Source of the DNA: Trinickia fusca
Lineage (GTDB): Bacteria > Pseudomonadota > Gammaproteobacteria > Burkholderiales > Burkholderiaceae
Reading direction: 5' to 3'
DNA: 64,000 nt
NCBI RefSeq assembly: GCF_003628145.1
Contig: NZ_RBZV01000004.1
Span: 420,998 to 484,997, forward strand
A program made the translations under genes and the position numbers. Of this stretch, positions 8,694-16,881 are shown in pieces; within the stretch, counting starts at the first letter, position 1, and each line of letters begins with the position of its first letter. The notes under the pieces were generated by a model, which saw nothing but the letters and a program-made list of their open reading frames with translations, had not been told where the DNA came from and did no database searches.

Positions 8694-9077
8694 TCACCCG
8701 CGCGGGCTGGGCGATGGGACGAAACGGGCGCCGCGTGATTCGTTGCGCGAGGAAGACGCGTTTCGTTCGCCTTCTTCATAGGCGGCTACCGCAAAAGCAA
8801 ACGCAGCGGGCAGCGCGTTCGATATACCGAACGTGGCCGGATCATCGGTTTCCGGATAGGACATGTCCTGTGGGCGCTTGAACAGATCGAGCACGAACGT
8901 CTCGTGCCGGCTCGCGAAACCGAGATCCGCCAGCGCTTCCGCTTCGATGGCGTGCAATAAACGCCAGGTGAGCGGCACGCCTTGGACGATATAGCGTGCC
9001 GCGATATTACGGACGATGTGTTCGAGGTCGCGCGCCGCGGCCTGATAGCGCAGCGCGGCAAAGTCTTGTTCTGTCAT
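8694..9077 (-). CDS. Hypothetical protein, probably SOS-controlled
   Basis: I do not recognise this 127-residue soluble protein. It is mostly helical and starts MTEQDFAALRYQAAARDLEHIV. It contains the stretch HAIEAEALADLGFASRHETFVLDLFKRP and an alanine-rich part before a charged, Ser/Arg-rich tail. A longer frame to 9173 would add a hydrophobic segment, but it would cross the LexA-like box and has no ribosome site, so the ATG at 9077 is preferred. A near-consensus LexA box sits 21 bases upstream of that ATG, where it would overlap the promoter, which suggests damage-induced expression. Function unknown. Confidence 0.6.
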   Translation of the reverse strand: MTEQDFAALRYQAAARDLEHIVRNIAARYIVQGVPLTWRLLHAIEAEALADLGFASRHETFVLDLFKRPQDMSYPETDDPATFGISNALPAAFAFAVAAYEEGERNASSSRNESRGARFVPSPSPRG

Positions 9078-9098
9078 GGCCGGGCTTGGGATTCGAAG

Positions 9099-9118
9099 TG
9101 CTGTATGAATATACAGTA
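9099..9118. promoter_or_regulatory. LexA/SOS box
   Basis: TGCTGTATGAATATACAGTA matches the 20-base LexA consensus TACTGTATATATATACAGTA at 17 positions, including the complete CTGT-N8-ACAG core. It lies just upstream of the minus-strand hypothetical gene starting at 9077. Confidence 0.75.
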
Positions 9119-9199
9119 TTCCGAGACAGCAACCAACTACCGGAAATGACAGTGTGAACATGAAGAGCAGCAAGGCGAGCCGTGCCGCCGCTCGCGCGT

Positions 9200-9808
9200 T
9201 CAGCCGTGAATGACGACGAGGAGCGCTTTCGCCTCGCCTTTCCCCAGATTGCGGATCGCATGGGGCACATCGGCGACGTAGCGCGCCGTATCGGCGGCCT
9301 TGAGCCGCTTGGTTGCACCATCTGCTTCCACTTCTACGCTGCCTTGCAGCACCGTCAGATGCTCGCGCGTGCCGGGCTCGTGCGCATTCGATACGAGCGC
9401 CCCGCCTGCTTGCAGCGTCAGTTCATACCATTCGAATTTGCCCGCGAGCTCGATCGGCCCCCAGACACGGAGCTGATAGCGGGCGTCGTTTCCGTCGAGC
9501 GTCGGGATGTCGTGCGGGCCGGCGACGCTGATCGTTTCAGGCGACTTCTGCGTGGCAAACAGCTGGTCGAGACTGACGCCGAGCGCATTGGTCAGCCGCC
9601 ACGCCACAGCAATGGTCGGGTTCGCCTTGTCGCGCTCGATCTCCGACAGCATCGACTTCGACACGCCCGCCGCACGCGACAGATCGTCGAGCGTCATCTT
9701 CCGCTCGGCCCGCAGCCGCTGAATCTGTTCGCCGACGCGCGGCGGCGTGGTGGGGCTGGTCAAAGGCGCAGTGCTTTGTGCGGTGCGTCGATTCGTGGAG
9801 CTTGCCAT
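9200..9808 (-). CDS. XRE-family transcriptional regulator with C-terminal cupin domain
   Basis: A 202-residue two-domain regulator. After a Ser/Thr/Pro-rich lead, residues of about 25-80 form an XRE helix-turn-helix (GEQIQRLRAERKMTLDDLSR, then GVSKSMLSEIERDKANPTI). Residues of about 115-200 form a small-ligand-binding cupin barrel (EWYELTLQAGGALVSNAHEPGTREHLTVLQGS, in outline). Such proteins repress or activate an adjacent metabolic operon in response to an amino acid or related ligand. It is transcribed away from kbl-tdh, and a 16-bp palindrome sits between the two, so control of threonine catabolism is the natural inference. The ligand itself is not evident. Confidence 0.87.
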   Translation of the reverse strand: MASSTNRRTAQSTAPLTSPTTPPRVGEQIQRLRAERKMTLDDLSRAAGVSKSMLSEIERDKANPTIAVAWRLTNALGVSLDQLFATQKSPETISVAGPHDIPTLDGNDARYQLRVWGPIELAGKFEWYELTLQAGGALVSNAHEPGTREHLTVLQGSVEVEADGATKRLKAADTARYVADVPHAIRNLGKGEAKALLVVIHG

Positions 9809-9841
9809 TTGGTTTCCGATCGCTTAGAGTTGTTCGCTATA

Positions 9842-9857
9842 TCGAACTTTAGTTCGA
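9842..9857. promoter_or_regulatory. Palindromic operator candidate between the XRE-cupin regulator and kbl
   Basis: TCGAACT-TT-AGTTCGA, a perfect 7-bp inverted repeat in the divergent intergenic region. Downstream of it, TTGTCC (9868-9873) and TATAAC (9893-9898, spacing 19) are a plausible sigma-70 promoter for kbl-tdh. The placement suits autoregulation plus control of kbl-tdh by the adjacent regulator. Confidence 0.5.
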
Positions 9858-9969
9858 AAAAATGAAATTGTCCGGTAAAGACGACAACCGACTATAACAG
9901 CAACAGGCCGCCCTTTCGCCGCTGATCGTGGCGCGTTGCGGCACTTCGAACCCTGACAGGAGCTTTGCG

Positions 9970-11169
9970 ATGCGCGACAGCTATCTTGCCCATCTGCGCA
10001 ACACGATCGATCAGATCCGTGCCGATGGCTTTTACAAAACCGAGCGTGTGATCGCCAGCCCGCAGTCGGCCGACGTGCATCTCGCGAGCGGCGAAAACGT
10101 CCTGAACTTCTGCGCCAACAACTATCTCGGTCTTGCAAACGATCCGCGACTGGTCGCCGCTGCGAAAGAAGGGCTCGACAAGGATGGCTTCGGCATGGCG
10201 TCGGTGCGTTTCATCTGTGGAACGCAGACCGTGCATAAGCAGCTCGAACAAGCGCTGTCGGCGTTCCTGAAGACGGAAGACTGCATTCTCTACTCGAGCT
10301 GCTTCGATGCGAACGGCGGCCTGTTCGAGACGCTGACCGACGAGAACGACGCGATCATCAGCGACGAGCTCAATCATGCGAGCATCATCGACGGCGTGCG
10401 ACTGTCCAAGGCCAAGCGCTATCGCTACAAGAACAACGATCTGGCCGATCTCGAAGCGAAGCTGAAGGAAGCCGACGCAGCCGGCGCACGCTTCAAGCTG
10501 ATCGCGACCGACGGTGTGTTCTCGATGGACGGCATCATTGCGAACCTCGCCGGCATCTGCGATCTCGCGGACCGTTACGGCGCGCTCGTCATGGTCGACG
10601 ACTCGCATGCGGTCGGCTTCATCGGCGAACATGGTCACGGCACGCCCGAATTCTGCGGCGTCGAAGGCCGCGTCGACATCATCACGGGCACGCTCGGCAA
10701 AGCGCTGGGTGGCGCGTCGGGCGGCTATATCGCCGCGCGTCGCGAGATCATCGAGCTGCTGCGTCAGCGCTCGCGTCCCTACCTGTTCTCGAACACGCTC
10801 ACGCCGAGCATCGCGGCCGCCTCGCTGAAGGTGCTCGAGCTGCTCGCGAGCGACGAGGGCGCGCAACTGCGCCAGCGTGTCCGCGCCAATGGTGAGCATT
10901 TTCGGGAGGCGATGAGCGCTGCTGGATTCACGCTCGTGCCGGGCGAGCATCCGATCATCCCGGTCATGCTCGGCGATGCGCTCGTCGCGTCGCGCATGGC
11001 CGACGCGCTGCTGAAGGAAGGGGTGTACGTGATCGGGTTCTCCTACCCTGTCGTGCCGAAGGGGCGCGCGCGCATTCGCACGCAGATGAGCGCCGCACAC
11101 ACCCCTGACCAGATCGATCGCGCTGTCGATGCGTTCACGCGCGTCGGCCGCTCGCTCAACATCATTTGA
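9970..11169 (+). CDS. kbl: 2-amino-3-ketobutyrate CoA ligase (glycine C-acetyltransferase)
   Basis: A 399-residue PLP enzyme of the alpha-oxoamine synthase family. It cleaves 2-amino-3-ketobutyrate with CoA to glycine and acetyl-CoA, the second step of threonine breakdown. Visible marks are [15 protein letters not shown] near the N-terminus, the cofactor-site aspartate in [19 protein letters not shown], and the PLP lysine in [14 protein letters not shown]. The ATG at 9970 follows an AGGAG ribosome site; a longer frame from 9928 is not supported. tdh follows 13 bases downstream. Oddity: bases 10891-10907 inside the gene match a replication iteron in reverse orientation. Confidence 0.96.
   Translation: MRDSYLAHLRNTIDQIRADGFYKTERVIASPQSADVHLASGENVLNFCANNYLGLANDPRLVAAAKEGLDKDGFGMASVRFICGTQTVHKQLEQALSAFLKTEDCILYSSCFDANGGLFETLTDENDAIISDELNHASIIDGVRLSKAKRYRYKNNDLADLEAKLKEADAAGARFKLIATDGVFSMDGIIANLAGICDLADRYGALVMVDDSHAVGFIGEHGHGTPEFCGVEGRVDIITGTLGKALGGASGGYIAARREIIELLRQRSRPYLFSNTLTPSIAAASLKVLELLASDEGAQLRQRVRANGEHFREAMSAAGFTLVPGEHPIIPVMLGDALVASRMADALLKEGVYVIGFSYPVVPKGRARIRTQMSAAHTPDQIDRAVDAFTRVGRSLNII
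10891..10907 (-). repeat. Isolated origin-type iteron inside kbl
   Basis: GGTGAGCATTTTCGGGA is the exact reverse complement of TCCCGAAAATGCTCACC, the iteron copy at 6443-6459 in the origin. It lies in the kbl coding sequence about 4 kb from the main field and in the same orientation as the 8595-8669 group. Confidence 0.7.
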
Positions 11170-11182
11170 GGAGCGCCACACC

Positions 11183-12211
11183 ATGAAAGCACTCGCCAAG
11201 CTCGAACGCGGCCCGGGCCTTAAGCTCACGCAAGTGGACAAGCCTGTCGTCGGCCACAACGACGTCATGATCCGCATCAAGCGCACCGCGATCTGCGGTA
11301 CCGACATCCACATCTGGAAGTGGGACGACTGGGCACAGAAGACGATTCCCGTGCCGATGCACGTCGGCCATGAGTACGTCGGCGAGATCGTCGAGATGGG
11401 CCAAGAGGTGCGCGGCTTCTCGATCGGCGACCGCGTCTCGGGCGAAGGACACATCACGTGCGGCTTCTGTCGCAACTGTCGCGCAGGGCGGCGCCATCTG
11501 TGCCGCAATACGGTCGGCGTCGGCGTCAATCGCGAAGGCGCGTTCGCGGAATACCTCGTGATTCCGGCGTTCAATGCGTTCAAGATTCCCGAAGGCATTT
11601 CCGATGATCTCGCGGCCATCTTCGATCCGTTCGGCAACGCGACGCATACGGCGCTGTCGTTCAATCTCGTCGGCGAGGACGTGCTGATCACGGGGGCGGG
11701 GCCGATCGGCATCATGGCCGTCGCGATCGCCAAGCACGTGGGCGCACGCAACGTCGTCATCACCGACGTGAACGACTATCGCCTCGAGCTCGCTCGCAAG
11801 ATGGGCGCGACGCGCGCCGTCAACGTCACGCGCGAGTCACTGCGCGACGTGATGAGCGATCTGCACATGGCCGAAGGGTTCGACGTCGGCCTTGAAATGT
11901 CAGGTGTGCCGAGCGCGTTCACGAGCATGCTCGAAGTGATGAACCATGGCGGCAAGGTTGCCCTGCTCGGCATTCCGCCGGCCAACACGGCGATCGACTG
12001 GAATCAGGTGATCTTCAAGGGCCTCGAGATCAAAGGCATCTACGGCCGCGAGATGTTCGAGACCTGGTACAAGATGGTCGCGATGCTGCAAAGCGGACTC
12101 GACCTGTCGCCGATCCTCACGCACCGCTTCGCCGTCGACGACTACGAAAAGGCGTTCGCCACGATGCTCTCGGGCGAGAGCGGCAAGGTCATTCTCGATT
12201 GGGAAGCCTGA
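11183..12211 (+). CDS. tdh: L-threonine 3-dehydrogenase
   Basis: A 342-residue zinc- and NAD-dependent medium-chain dehydrogenase that oxidises L-threonine to 2-amino-3-ketobutyrate, the substrate of Kbl. It shows the catalytic-zinc cysteine in [15 protein letters not shown], the [14 protein letters not shown] segment, the structural-zinc cluster [15 protein letters not shown], and the nucleotide-binding GAGPIGIMA motif. Length equals the E. coli enzyme. The ATG at 11183 follows GAGGAG, which overlaps the kbl stop region, so kbl-tdh form one operon. Confidence 0.97.
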   Translation: MKALAKLERGPGLKLTQVDKPVVGHNDVMIRIKRTAICGTDIHIWKWDDWAQKTIPVPMHVGHEYVGEIVEMGQEVRGFSIGDRVSGEGHITCGFCRNCRAGRRHLCRNTVGVGVNREGAFAEYLVIPAFNAFKIPEGISDDLAAIFDPFGNATHTALSFNLVGEDVLITGAGPIGIMAVAIAKHVGARNVVITDVNDYRLELARKMGATRAVNVTRESLRDVMSDLHMAEGFDVGLEMSGVPSAFTSMLEVMNHGGKVALLGIPPANTAIDWNQVIFKGLEIKGIYGREMFETWYKMVAMLQSGLDLSPILTHRFAVDDYEKAFATMLSGESGKVILDWEA

Positions 12212-12309
12212 CGCTTTGACCGATGTGGCTTGCCGGCCCGTCGCCGCAATGGCGATAGCCGGCGAGCCGCTCCTTCGCAAGTCGTATCGCGTGTGGCGCA
12301 ACGCCCACG

Positions 12310-13035
12310 CTATTGCGGTGCCTGTGCACCGCTTGCCGCTTCAGGCGCTGAAGGCGTTTCAGTCGTGTCCGTTGCACTGCTGTTCACGTGGCGCACGAAT
12401 TCTGCTTCGATGCGCACACGCACTTCATCGCCCACCGCCGGGAACCACGTCGCCAGGCCGAACTGCGCCCGGCTGAAATGTCCCTGCGCCGAAAAGCCCA
12501 GCGTGTCCTCTTTCGTCAGCGGGTTGGCCCCGTAGCCGTTGAACGTCACATCGAGCGTCACGGGGCGTGTCGTGCCGCGAATCGTCAGGTTGCCTTCGAG
12601 CTTGCCCTGCGCGGGGCCTGTGCGTGCGAACTGCGTCCCGACGAAGCGGATCGTCGGGTTGGTCGCCGCATCGAACAGGTCGGGGCCCTTCACGATCTTG
12701 TCCAGCAGCACGTCGTTCGTGTCGACGCTGCCGGCGTCGATCGTCGCGTCGACCGCGCTCGCGTCGAGGCCGCCCGGCTGCCAGTCGAGCGTCGCGTGGG
12801 CGCGGTCGAAACGCATGTCGAGGCGCGTGTACTTCAGATGTTCGACGTTGAACGTCACGCTCCAGTGGTGAGGATCGAGCGTGTAGTGCCCCACCGGCAC
12901 GGCCGCTTCATTCGCGCTGACCGTATGCGTGACCACGCGCACCGGCACGCAGGCAGGCATCGATGCCAGGCCCGCAGCGAGCGCCGCCAGCGTGATCGTG
13001 CGCGCCATCGTTGCGCGCATCTCACCTCGTTTCAT
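12310..13035 (-). CDS. YceI-like exported lipid-binding-fold protein, possibly a lipoprotein
   Basis: A 241-residue protein with an N-terminal signal (ARTITLAALAAGLASMPAC) and a YceI-type lipocalin-like domain: HYTLDPHHWSVTFNVEHLKYTR, then INDxxLDKIVKGPDLFDAATNPTIRFVGTQ-like pattern, TIRGTTRPVTLDV and FSAQGHFSRAQFGLATWFP. YceI proteins are periplasmic and bind isoprenoid-type molecules. MPAC could serve as a lipobox. The C-terminal 25 residues are a Ser/Ala/Pro tail beyond the domain. The start at 13035 has AAGGA 11 bases upstream; an ATG at 13020 with GAGG close by is an alternative. It is divergent from the TetR gene. Confidence 0.85.
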   Translation of the reverse strand: MKRGEMRATMARTITLAALAAGLASMPACVPVRVVTHTVSANEAAVPVGHYTLDPHHWSVTFNVEHLKYTRLDMRFDRAHATLDWQPGGLDASAVDATIDAGSVDTNDVLLDKIVKGPDLFDAATNPTIRFVGTQFARTGPAQGKLEGNLTIRGTTRPVTLDVTFNGYGANPLTKEDTLGFSAQGHFSRAQFGLATWFPAVGDEVRVRIEAEFVRHVNSSATDTTETPSAPEAASGAQAPQ

Positions 13036-13118
13036 CGTCTTCGAGTTCCTTTTCGCAAATCATCGCATCGCCGGACGTCACAGGCGATAGCTTAGCCCTG
13101 TCGTCGATGTTGGCAAGG

Positions 13119-13132
13119 AGAACGATCGTTCT
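13119..13132. promoter_or_regulatory. TetR operator copy 1 (AGAACGATCGTTCT)
   Basis: A perfect 14-bp palindrome whose last base overlaps the -35 element TTGACA (13132-13137) of the tetR promoter. Confidence 0.8.
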
Positions 13133-13160
13133 TGACATGGGAGAACGATCGTTCTACATT
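13132..13160 (+). promoter_or_regulatory. Sigma-70 promoter of the tetR/DUF1348 pair
   Basis: TTGACA (13132-13137), 17-base spacer, TACATT (13155-13160). Both operator copies overlap it, so it should be tightly repressed. The predicted start of transcription falls at or next to the ATG at 13168, so the mRNA may be leaderless. Confidence 0.75.
13142..13155. promoter_or_regulatory. TetR operator copy 2 (AGAACGATCGTTCT)
   Basis: Identical to the copy at 13119. It fills most of the promoter spacer and reaches the first base of the -10 element. The two copies are 23 bases apart, about two helical turns, so two repressor dimers can bind on one face. Confidence 0.8.
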
Positions 13161-13167
13161 TGCAGCC

Positions 13168-13839
13168 ATGAATACTTTTCTACGACCCCACGATCTCGGC
13201 GCCGACGACGCCGAAGCGACAGCCGAGACCAGCGTGCGCGAGCGTCTGCTCGATGCGACCGAAGCACTGATCTACTCGGGCGGCATTCATGCGACCGGCG
13301 TCGATGCCATCGTTCGCGCGGCGAATGGCACGCGCAAGAGTTTTTACACGCACTTCCAATCGAAAGACGCACTCGTTGCGGCTGCGTTGGCGCGGCGCCA
13401 TGAGCGCTGGATGAACTGGTTCGTCGAAGGTACGCAACGGCGTGCGAAGACCCCACGTGCCCAGTTGCTCGCGATGTTCGACGTGCTGCGCGAATGGTTC
13501 GCCGCGCCTGGCTTTCATGGTTGCGCATTTCTCAACGCGTCGGGTGAAATCGCGTCGCCCGACGATCCGATTCGCGTCGTCGCACGCGAGCACAAGGCGG
13601 CATTGTTCGAGTTCGTGCGCACGGTCTGCGATGCGTACGTCGCGCAGTCGGGGCCAAACGCCCGACGCTCGGCGGCGCTTGCGCGGCAGTGGCTGATCCT
13701 GATCGACGGCGCCATCGGCGTTGCGCTCGTCAGCGGTGCCGCCGATGCCGCACGCGACGCGCGTGCGGCTGCCGAGCATCTGCTCGACGATGCAGCTCCC
13801 ACCCGTTCCACGTCGAAGCGCACCGCTTCATCAAACTAG
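13168..13839 (+). CDS. TetR/AcrR-family transcriptional repressor
   Basis: A 223-residue regulator. Its N-terminal TetR helix-turn-helix covers about residues 25-70 (RERLLDATEALIYSGGIHATGVDAIV, then ANGTRKSFYTHFQSKDALVAAAL; segments in outline). The C-terminal ligand domain is helical with a GFHGCAFLNASGEIASPDDPIR segment. Twin palindromic operators overlap its promoter, so it very probably represses itself and the DUF1348 gene that follows 9 bases after its stop. No Shine-Dalgarno sequence precedes the ATG, which fits a leaderless message. Confidence 0.9.
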   Translation: MNTFLRPHDLGADDAEATAETSVRERLLDATEALIYSGGIHATGVDAIVRAANGTRKSFYTHFQSKDALVAAALARRHERWMNWFVEGTQRRAKTPRAQLLAMFDVLREWFAAPGFHGCAFLNASGEIASPDDPIRVVAREHKAALFEFVRTVCDAYVAQSGPNARRSAALARQWLILIDGAIGVALVSGAADAARDARAAAEHLLDDAAPTRSTSKRTASSN

Positions 13840-13848
13840 GAGAAACGT

Positions 13849-14337
13849 ATGTCTGCTGCCGATAGCATCAACGAACTTCGCCCACCCGTGCCGCCGTTCA
13901 CGCGCGAGACTGCGATCCTGAAGGTCCGTGCGGCCGAGGATGGCTGGAACTCGCGCGATCCCGAACGTGTTGCGCTTGCCTACACGCCGCAAAGCATCTG
14001 GCGCAATCGTGCGGAATTCGTGACGGGCCGCGAGAAGATCGTCGCGTTCTTGAGTCGCAAGTGGGTCAAGGAACTCGACTATCGGCTCATCAAGGAACTG
14101 TGGGCTCACGACGGCAACCGCATTGCCGTGCGCTTCGCCTACGAGTGGCGCGACGATTCGGGCAACTGGTTCCGTTCATACGGCAACGAGAACTGGGAGT
14201 TCGACGAGCACGGGCTGATGGCGCGACGTTTCGCGTGCATCAACGATATGCCGATTCGCGAAAGCGAGCGTCTGTACCACTGGCCGCTCGGGCGCCGGCC
14301 CGACGATCATCCGGGGCTCTCCGACCTCGGCCTGTGA
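13849..14337 (+). CDS. DUF1348 / NTF2-like (SnoaL-fold) protein
   Basis: A 162-residue cytoplasmic protein of the DUF1348 family, a nuclear-transport-factor-2-like cone fold. Family marks are [56 protein letters not shown] and [15 protein letters not shown]. It follows tetR in the same transcript with an AGGAGAAACG ribosome site, so its expression should rise when the TetR ligand is present. Its biochemical activity is unknown; a role in handling a small toxic molecule is only inferred from the regulator. Confidence 0.9.
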   Translation: MSAADSINELRPPVPPFTRETAILKVRAAEDGWNSRDPERVALAYTPQSIWRNRAEFVTGREKIVAFLSRKWVKELDYRLIKELWAHDGNRIAVRFAYEWRDDSGNWFRSYGNENWEFDEHGLMARRFACINDMPIRESERLYHWPLGRRPDDHPGLSDLGL

Positions 14338-14344
14338 GGTCTTC

Positions 14345-14375
14345 GGTGTATGGCAAGCGCTATATGCCATACACC
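14345..14375. terminator. Perfect 11-bp hairpin after the DUF1348 gene
   Basis: GGTGTATGGCA (14345-14355) and TGCCATACACC (14365-14375) form a perfect 11-bp stem with a 9-base loop, starting 8 bases after the stop codon. There is no U-tract, so it may be a transcript-stabilising hairpin, a rho-assisted terminator or a protein-binding palindrome. Confidence 0.5.
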
Positions 14376-14551
14376 ACGTGAGCATCGAGCCGCGCAGGCT
14401 TTGTCCATCCGAGCATGTCCTCGAAGCCTCGTGTCCGCGCGATGCGGTAGAGTGCGCGACACGAGCGAAGCGCGGCCCGAGCGCCGCGTGTCGCGCACGA
14501 TCACGATCACAACACCAGGCATCGGCCCGGCGGCCGACGAACGGAGCGGAC

Positions 14552-15085
14552 ATGCGGTTTTGGCGGATGGCAAGAAAAAACGGGGGAGTCGCGCGGGCGG
14601 TTGGTGCGGCATGGCTCGCGATGTTCGTCACAGCGGTGCTGCCGGTCGGCGCGCACGCCGCGGATTGGTGCGGCGGTGGCCTGTGGGTCGACGCGATGAT
14701 CGCCTCGCATCACGTCCATCCGAAGCAATCGTTCGAGGACGTGAACCCGGGCCTTGGCGCCGAATGCTGGCTCAACGGCGAATGGGCACTGACCGCGGGC
14801 GGTTTCCGTAACTCGCTGTCGCGGCCGTCGTGGTACGGCGGGGGGGTGTGGGCGCCGGAATTCACGCATTGGGGCTTTGTGCGCCTCGCCGTCATGGGCG
14901 GCGTCATCTCGGGCTACAACTACGGCAGTTGGGGCCTCGGGCGCAACCATACGGTCGGGCCCGTCGCCGCGCCGATCCTCATGGCCACCTATAAGCGCGT
15001 CGGCGTGAATTTCATTCTCGTGCCGCCGATTCCTTCCGATAATCTGCCGTTCACGATCGGGTTTCAGGCAAAGGTGCGGTTCTGA
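14552..15085 (+). CDS. Exported beta-barrel-like outer-membrane protein, function unknown
   Basis: A 177-residue protein with a signal peptide (MARKNGGVARAVGAAWLAMFVTAVLPVGAHA, cleavage before ADWCGGG; shown in outline). The mature part is rich in Gly, Trp, Tyr and alternating hydrophobic strands (WYGGGVWAPEFTHWGFVRLA, SGYNYGSWGLGRN). It ends in a phenylalanine (FQAKVRF), typical of outer-membrane beta-barrels folded by BamA. There are two cysteines (mature CGGG and ECW) that could pair. The ATG at 14552 with GGAG 10 bases upstream is preferred over the long upstream frame from 14378. I cannot assign an activity. Confidence 0.65.
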   Translation: MRFWRMARKNGGVARAVGAAWLAMFVTAVLPVGAHAADWCGGGLWVDAMIASHHVHPKQSFEDVNPGLGAECWLNGEWALTAGGFRNSLSRPSWYGGGVWAPEFTHWGFVRLAVMGGVISGYNYGSWGLGRNHTVGPVAAPILMATYKRVGVNFILVPPIPSDNLPFTIGFQAKVRF

Positions 15086-15424
15086 CGGGGCACCGATTCT
15101 GAAAATTCACTCAGTACCCGCATTCAACGAGGCTCAGTCGATTTCCCGGCATCCGACGGGTTGTTCTCATCGACTGAGCGGTTGCGCCAAATCCCAACCA
15201 ATCACCCTTGACTAGCGCTTCGCTTGTCGTCTGCTATGCTGGTTTTCACTCGATCAATTCGAGTCAGTCTGTTACGTACACAACGATAAAACGGTAAGCG
15301 CCTGCCTACTTCGAGGCAGCAGGGCTTTCGGTAAAGGCGGCGCGACGGCATAGCGACCCATCGGTATCGGTTTGCGGTAACCGATAGGTCGATAACGACG
15401 AAGTCGTGATTCCGGGGGGGCGCA
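15086..15424. other. Structured intergenic leader upstream of the 15425 membrane-protein gene
   Basis: No gene. It contains several inverted repeats: a GCCTGCC/GGCAG hairpin near 15302-15325, and TATCGGTT (15365-15372) with AACCGATA (15379-15386) around a 6-base loop, about 40 bases before the gene. These could be an operator or a structured mRNA leader. A degenerate iteron-like string (CTGAAAATTCACTCA) near 15100 is too weak to call. Confidence 0.4.
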
Positions 15425-16795
15425 ATGTCAGATTCTGCCGGCAGTCAGGGGAACGTGTCACCGTCGTCGCGCAAGCGTTGGTCCGCCCATCTCCACGCGT
15501 GGTGGGCGAACGTCGACGCGATTTTCCCCTTCCTCGTTTTTATTCTCCTGCTCAGCTTCATCGTCGTATCTTGTCTGGCCGCCATCAAGCTGGGTGGACT
15601 CGGCGATTGGAAACGCTATTCGCCGTTCGTCGCACTGATCATTCTCAGTGTCGCGTTTGGACTGTGGTTCATGGATTGCTTTACCGGCGATCCCGATCGG
15701 CCGCTCAGTCGTCGCCAGCAAAGCTTCAAGTTTGCCTATATGTTCACCATGACGACATTCGTCGTCATGATTTATCCGATGGTGAATCCATGGCAACCGG
15801 ACATTCTTGGCCCGATCAGCCTGATTAGAGGGTGTGTCGATGCGCAAAAGGACACGTCTGTGCCGATGTCCATCCGGTGCGGTCCGACCGATTTGTTTCC
15901 CAATGCCGCGCCGGCGACGACGCTGACCGCTGCGAACTCGGGGAATGATGCGAGTTTGGTCTCCAACGTGGCCAGCGCTAGTGCCAGCGCCAGTTCCGAT
16001 TCGCAGGAGGGGACGGTGGATGCAATGGGGCCGAGCAGACGATACACGGAACGAAAAGGATTCGATTACAGGCCTTCGTATCCGTGGCTCGTCGTCATTG
16101 GCGGAACCTACGGCACCGATGCCGGCCTGGCGGAGAAGGCGGCGACGAACCCGCCCCTCGCAGGCCCCTATCAGATCGTCGAAGGAGGATTCGTTCTTCC
16201 GTTTTACATCTTGTTGCTCGCGCTGATTGGCGCGGCGATCAGTCTGACACGCCGAATTCCCGAATTACAAAAGCGGTCGGAGCCGGGTTACGTCGGCACC
16301 GATGACCAGCCTCCTCTCGATAACCGCACTGTTCGCGAGGCGGTCGTCTTTCAAATCATGCAACTCATCACCGCCCCATTCATTGCGATGGTGGCTTACT
16401 ACGCTATCGCACCGAACGGTGTGGCGTCGGGCATTGCACTGGCGTTCATGTCCGGCTTCGGGTCGGAGTTGGTCTTGTTGCAGATACGAGGCGTGGTCGA
16501 AGGGCTTCATCCGAAATCGTCCGTGAAGCTTGGCGCGACCAGTACGGCCACCGGCGTGGGAGCGATCAGCGGCACGGTCGTCGCTGTCAACGGGCAGCCT
16601 GTGAGCGGCGTGACCGTTACGGTACAAAAACACAGCGAATTGACGGCCGTGACCGATAGCGATGGTGCGTTCACTATCGAGAATGTGCCGCCTGGAGACT
16701 GGACGCTCGACGCGTCAGGCGGATCGCATACCGGTTCGGCGTGCGTCACGATCGTGGTCAATTGCACCTCGCAAGTGAAAGTGACCGTCGCTTAG
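15425..16795 (+). CDS. Multi-pass membrane protein with C-terminal carboxypeptidase-regulatory-like domain
   Basis: A 456-residue protein. Three hydrophobic segments occur near the N-terminus (about residues 33-55, 60-82 and 95-120). A polar 110-residue region with Ser/Ala repeats (SNVASASASASSDSQ) follows, then further membrane segments (about 250-270, 305-330 and 335-360). The last 85 residues, beginning GAISGTVVAVNGQPVSGVTV, are a compact CarboxypepD_reg-like/FN3-type beta sandwich ending in an Ala-Thr-Val strand. This resembles sensor or anchoring proteins, but I do not recognise the family. It stands alone, with a structured leader upstream and a lone iteron behind its stop codon. Confidence 0.65.
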   Translation: MSDSAGSQGNVSPSSRKRWSAHLHAWWANVDAIFPFLVFILLLSFIVVSCLAAIKLGGLGDWKRYSPFVALIILSVAFGLWFMDCFTGDPDRPLSRRQQSFKFAYMFTMTTFVVMIYPMVNPWQPDILGPISLIRGCVDAQKDTSVPMSIRCGPTDLFPNAAPATTLTAANSGNDASLVSNVASASASASSDSQEGTVDAMGPSRRYTERKGFDYRPSYPWLVVIGGTYGTDAGLAEKAATNPPLAGPYQIVEGGFVLPFYILLLALIGAAISLTRRIPELQKRSEPGYVGTDDQPPLDNRTVREAVVFQIMQLITAPFIAMVAYYAIAPNGVASGIALAFMSGFGSELVLLQIRGVVEGLHPKSSVKLGATSTATGVGAISGTVVAVNGQPVSGVTVTVQKHSELTAVTDSDGAFTIENVPPGDWTLDASGGSHTGSACVTIVVNCTSQVKVTVA

Positions 16796-16837
16796 GTACG
16801 GGCTCAAGCCGGATCGTTGCGCGAGGATTACCCCATA

Positions 16838-16854
16838 GGTGAGGGTTTTCGGGA
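16838..16854 (-). repeat. Isolated origin-type iteron
   Basis: GGTGAGGGTTTTCGGGA, matching the copy at 8653-8669 except for the last base. It lies 43 bases after the stop of the 15425 gene and about 10 kb from the origin field, in inverted orientation. Confidence 0.75.
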
Positions 16855-16881
16855 TCTGCGTGACGTGATCGCCCGCACCCG

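Noticed and set aside
15290-15400. Possible c-di-GMP (GEMM-type) riboswitch upstream of the membrane-protein gene
   Set aside because: A GGTAACCGATAGG string recalls the 3' part of GEMM, but the conserved GGGCAAACC and GACGCAAAGCC elements are absent.
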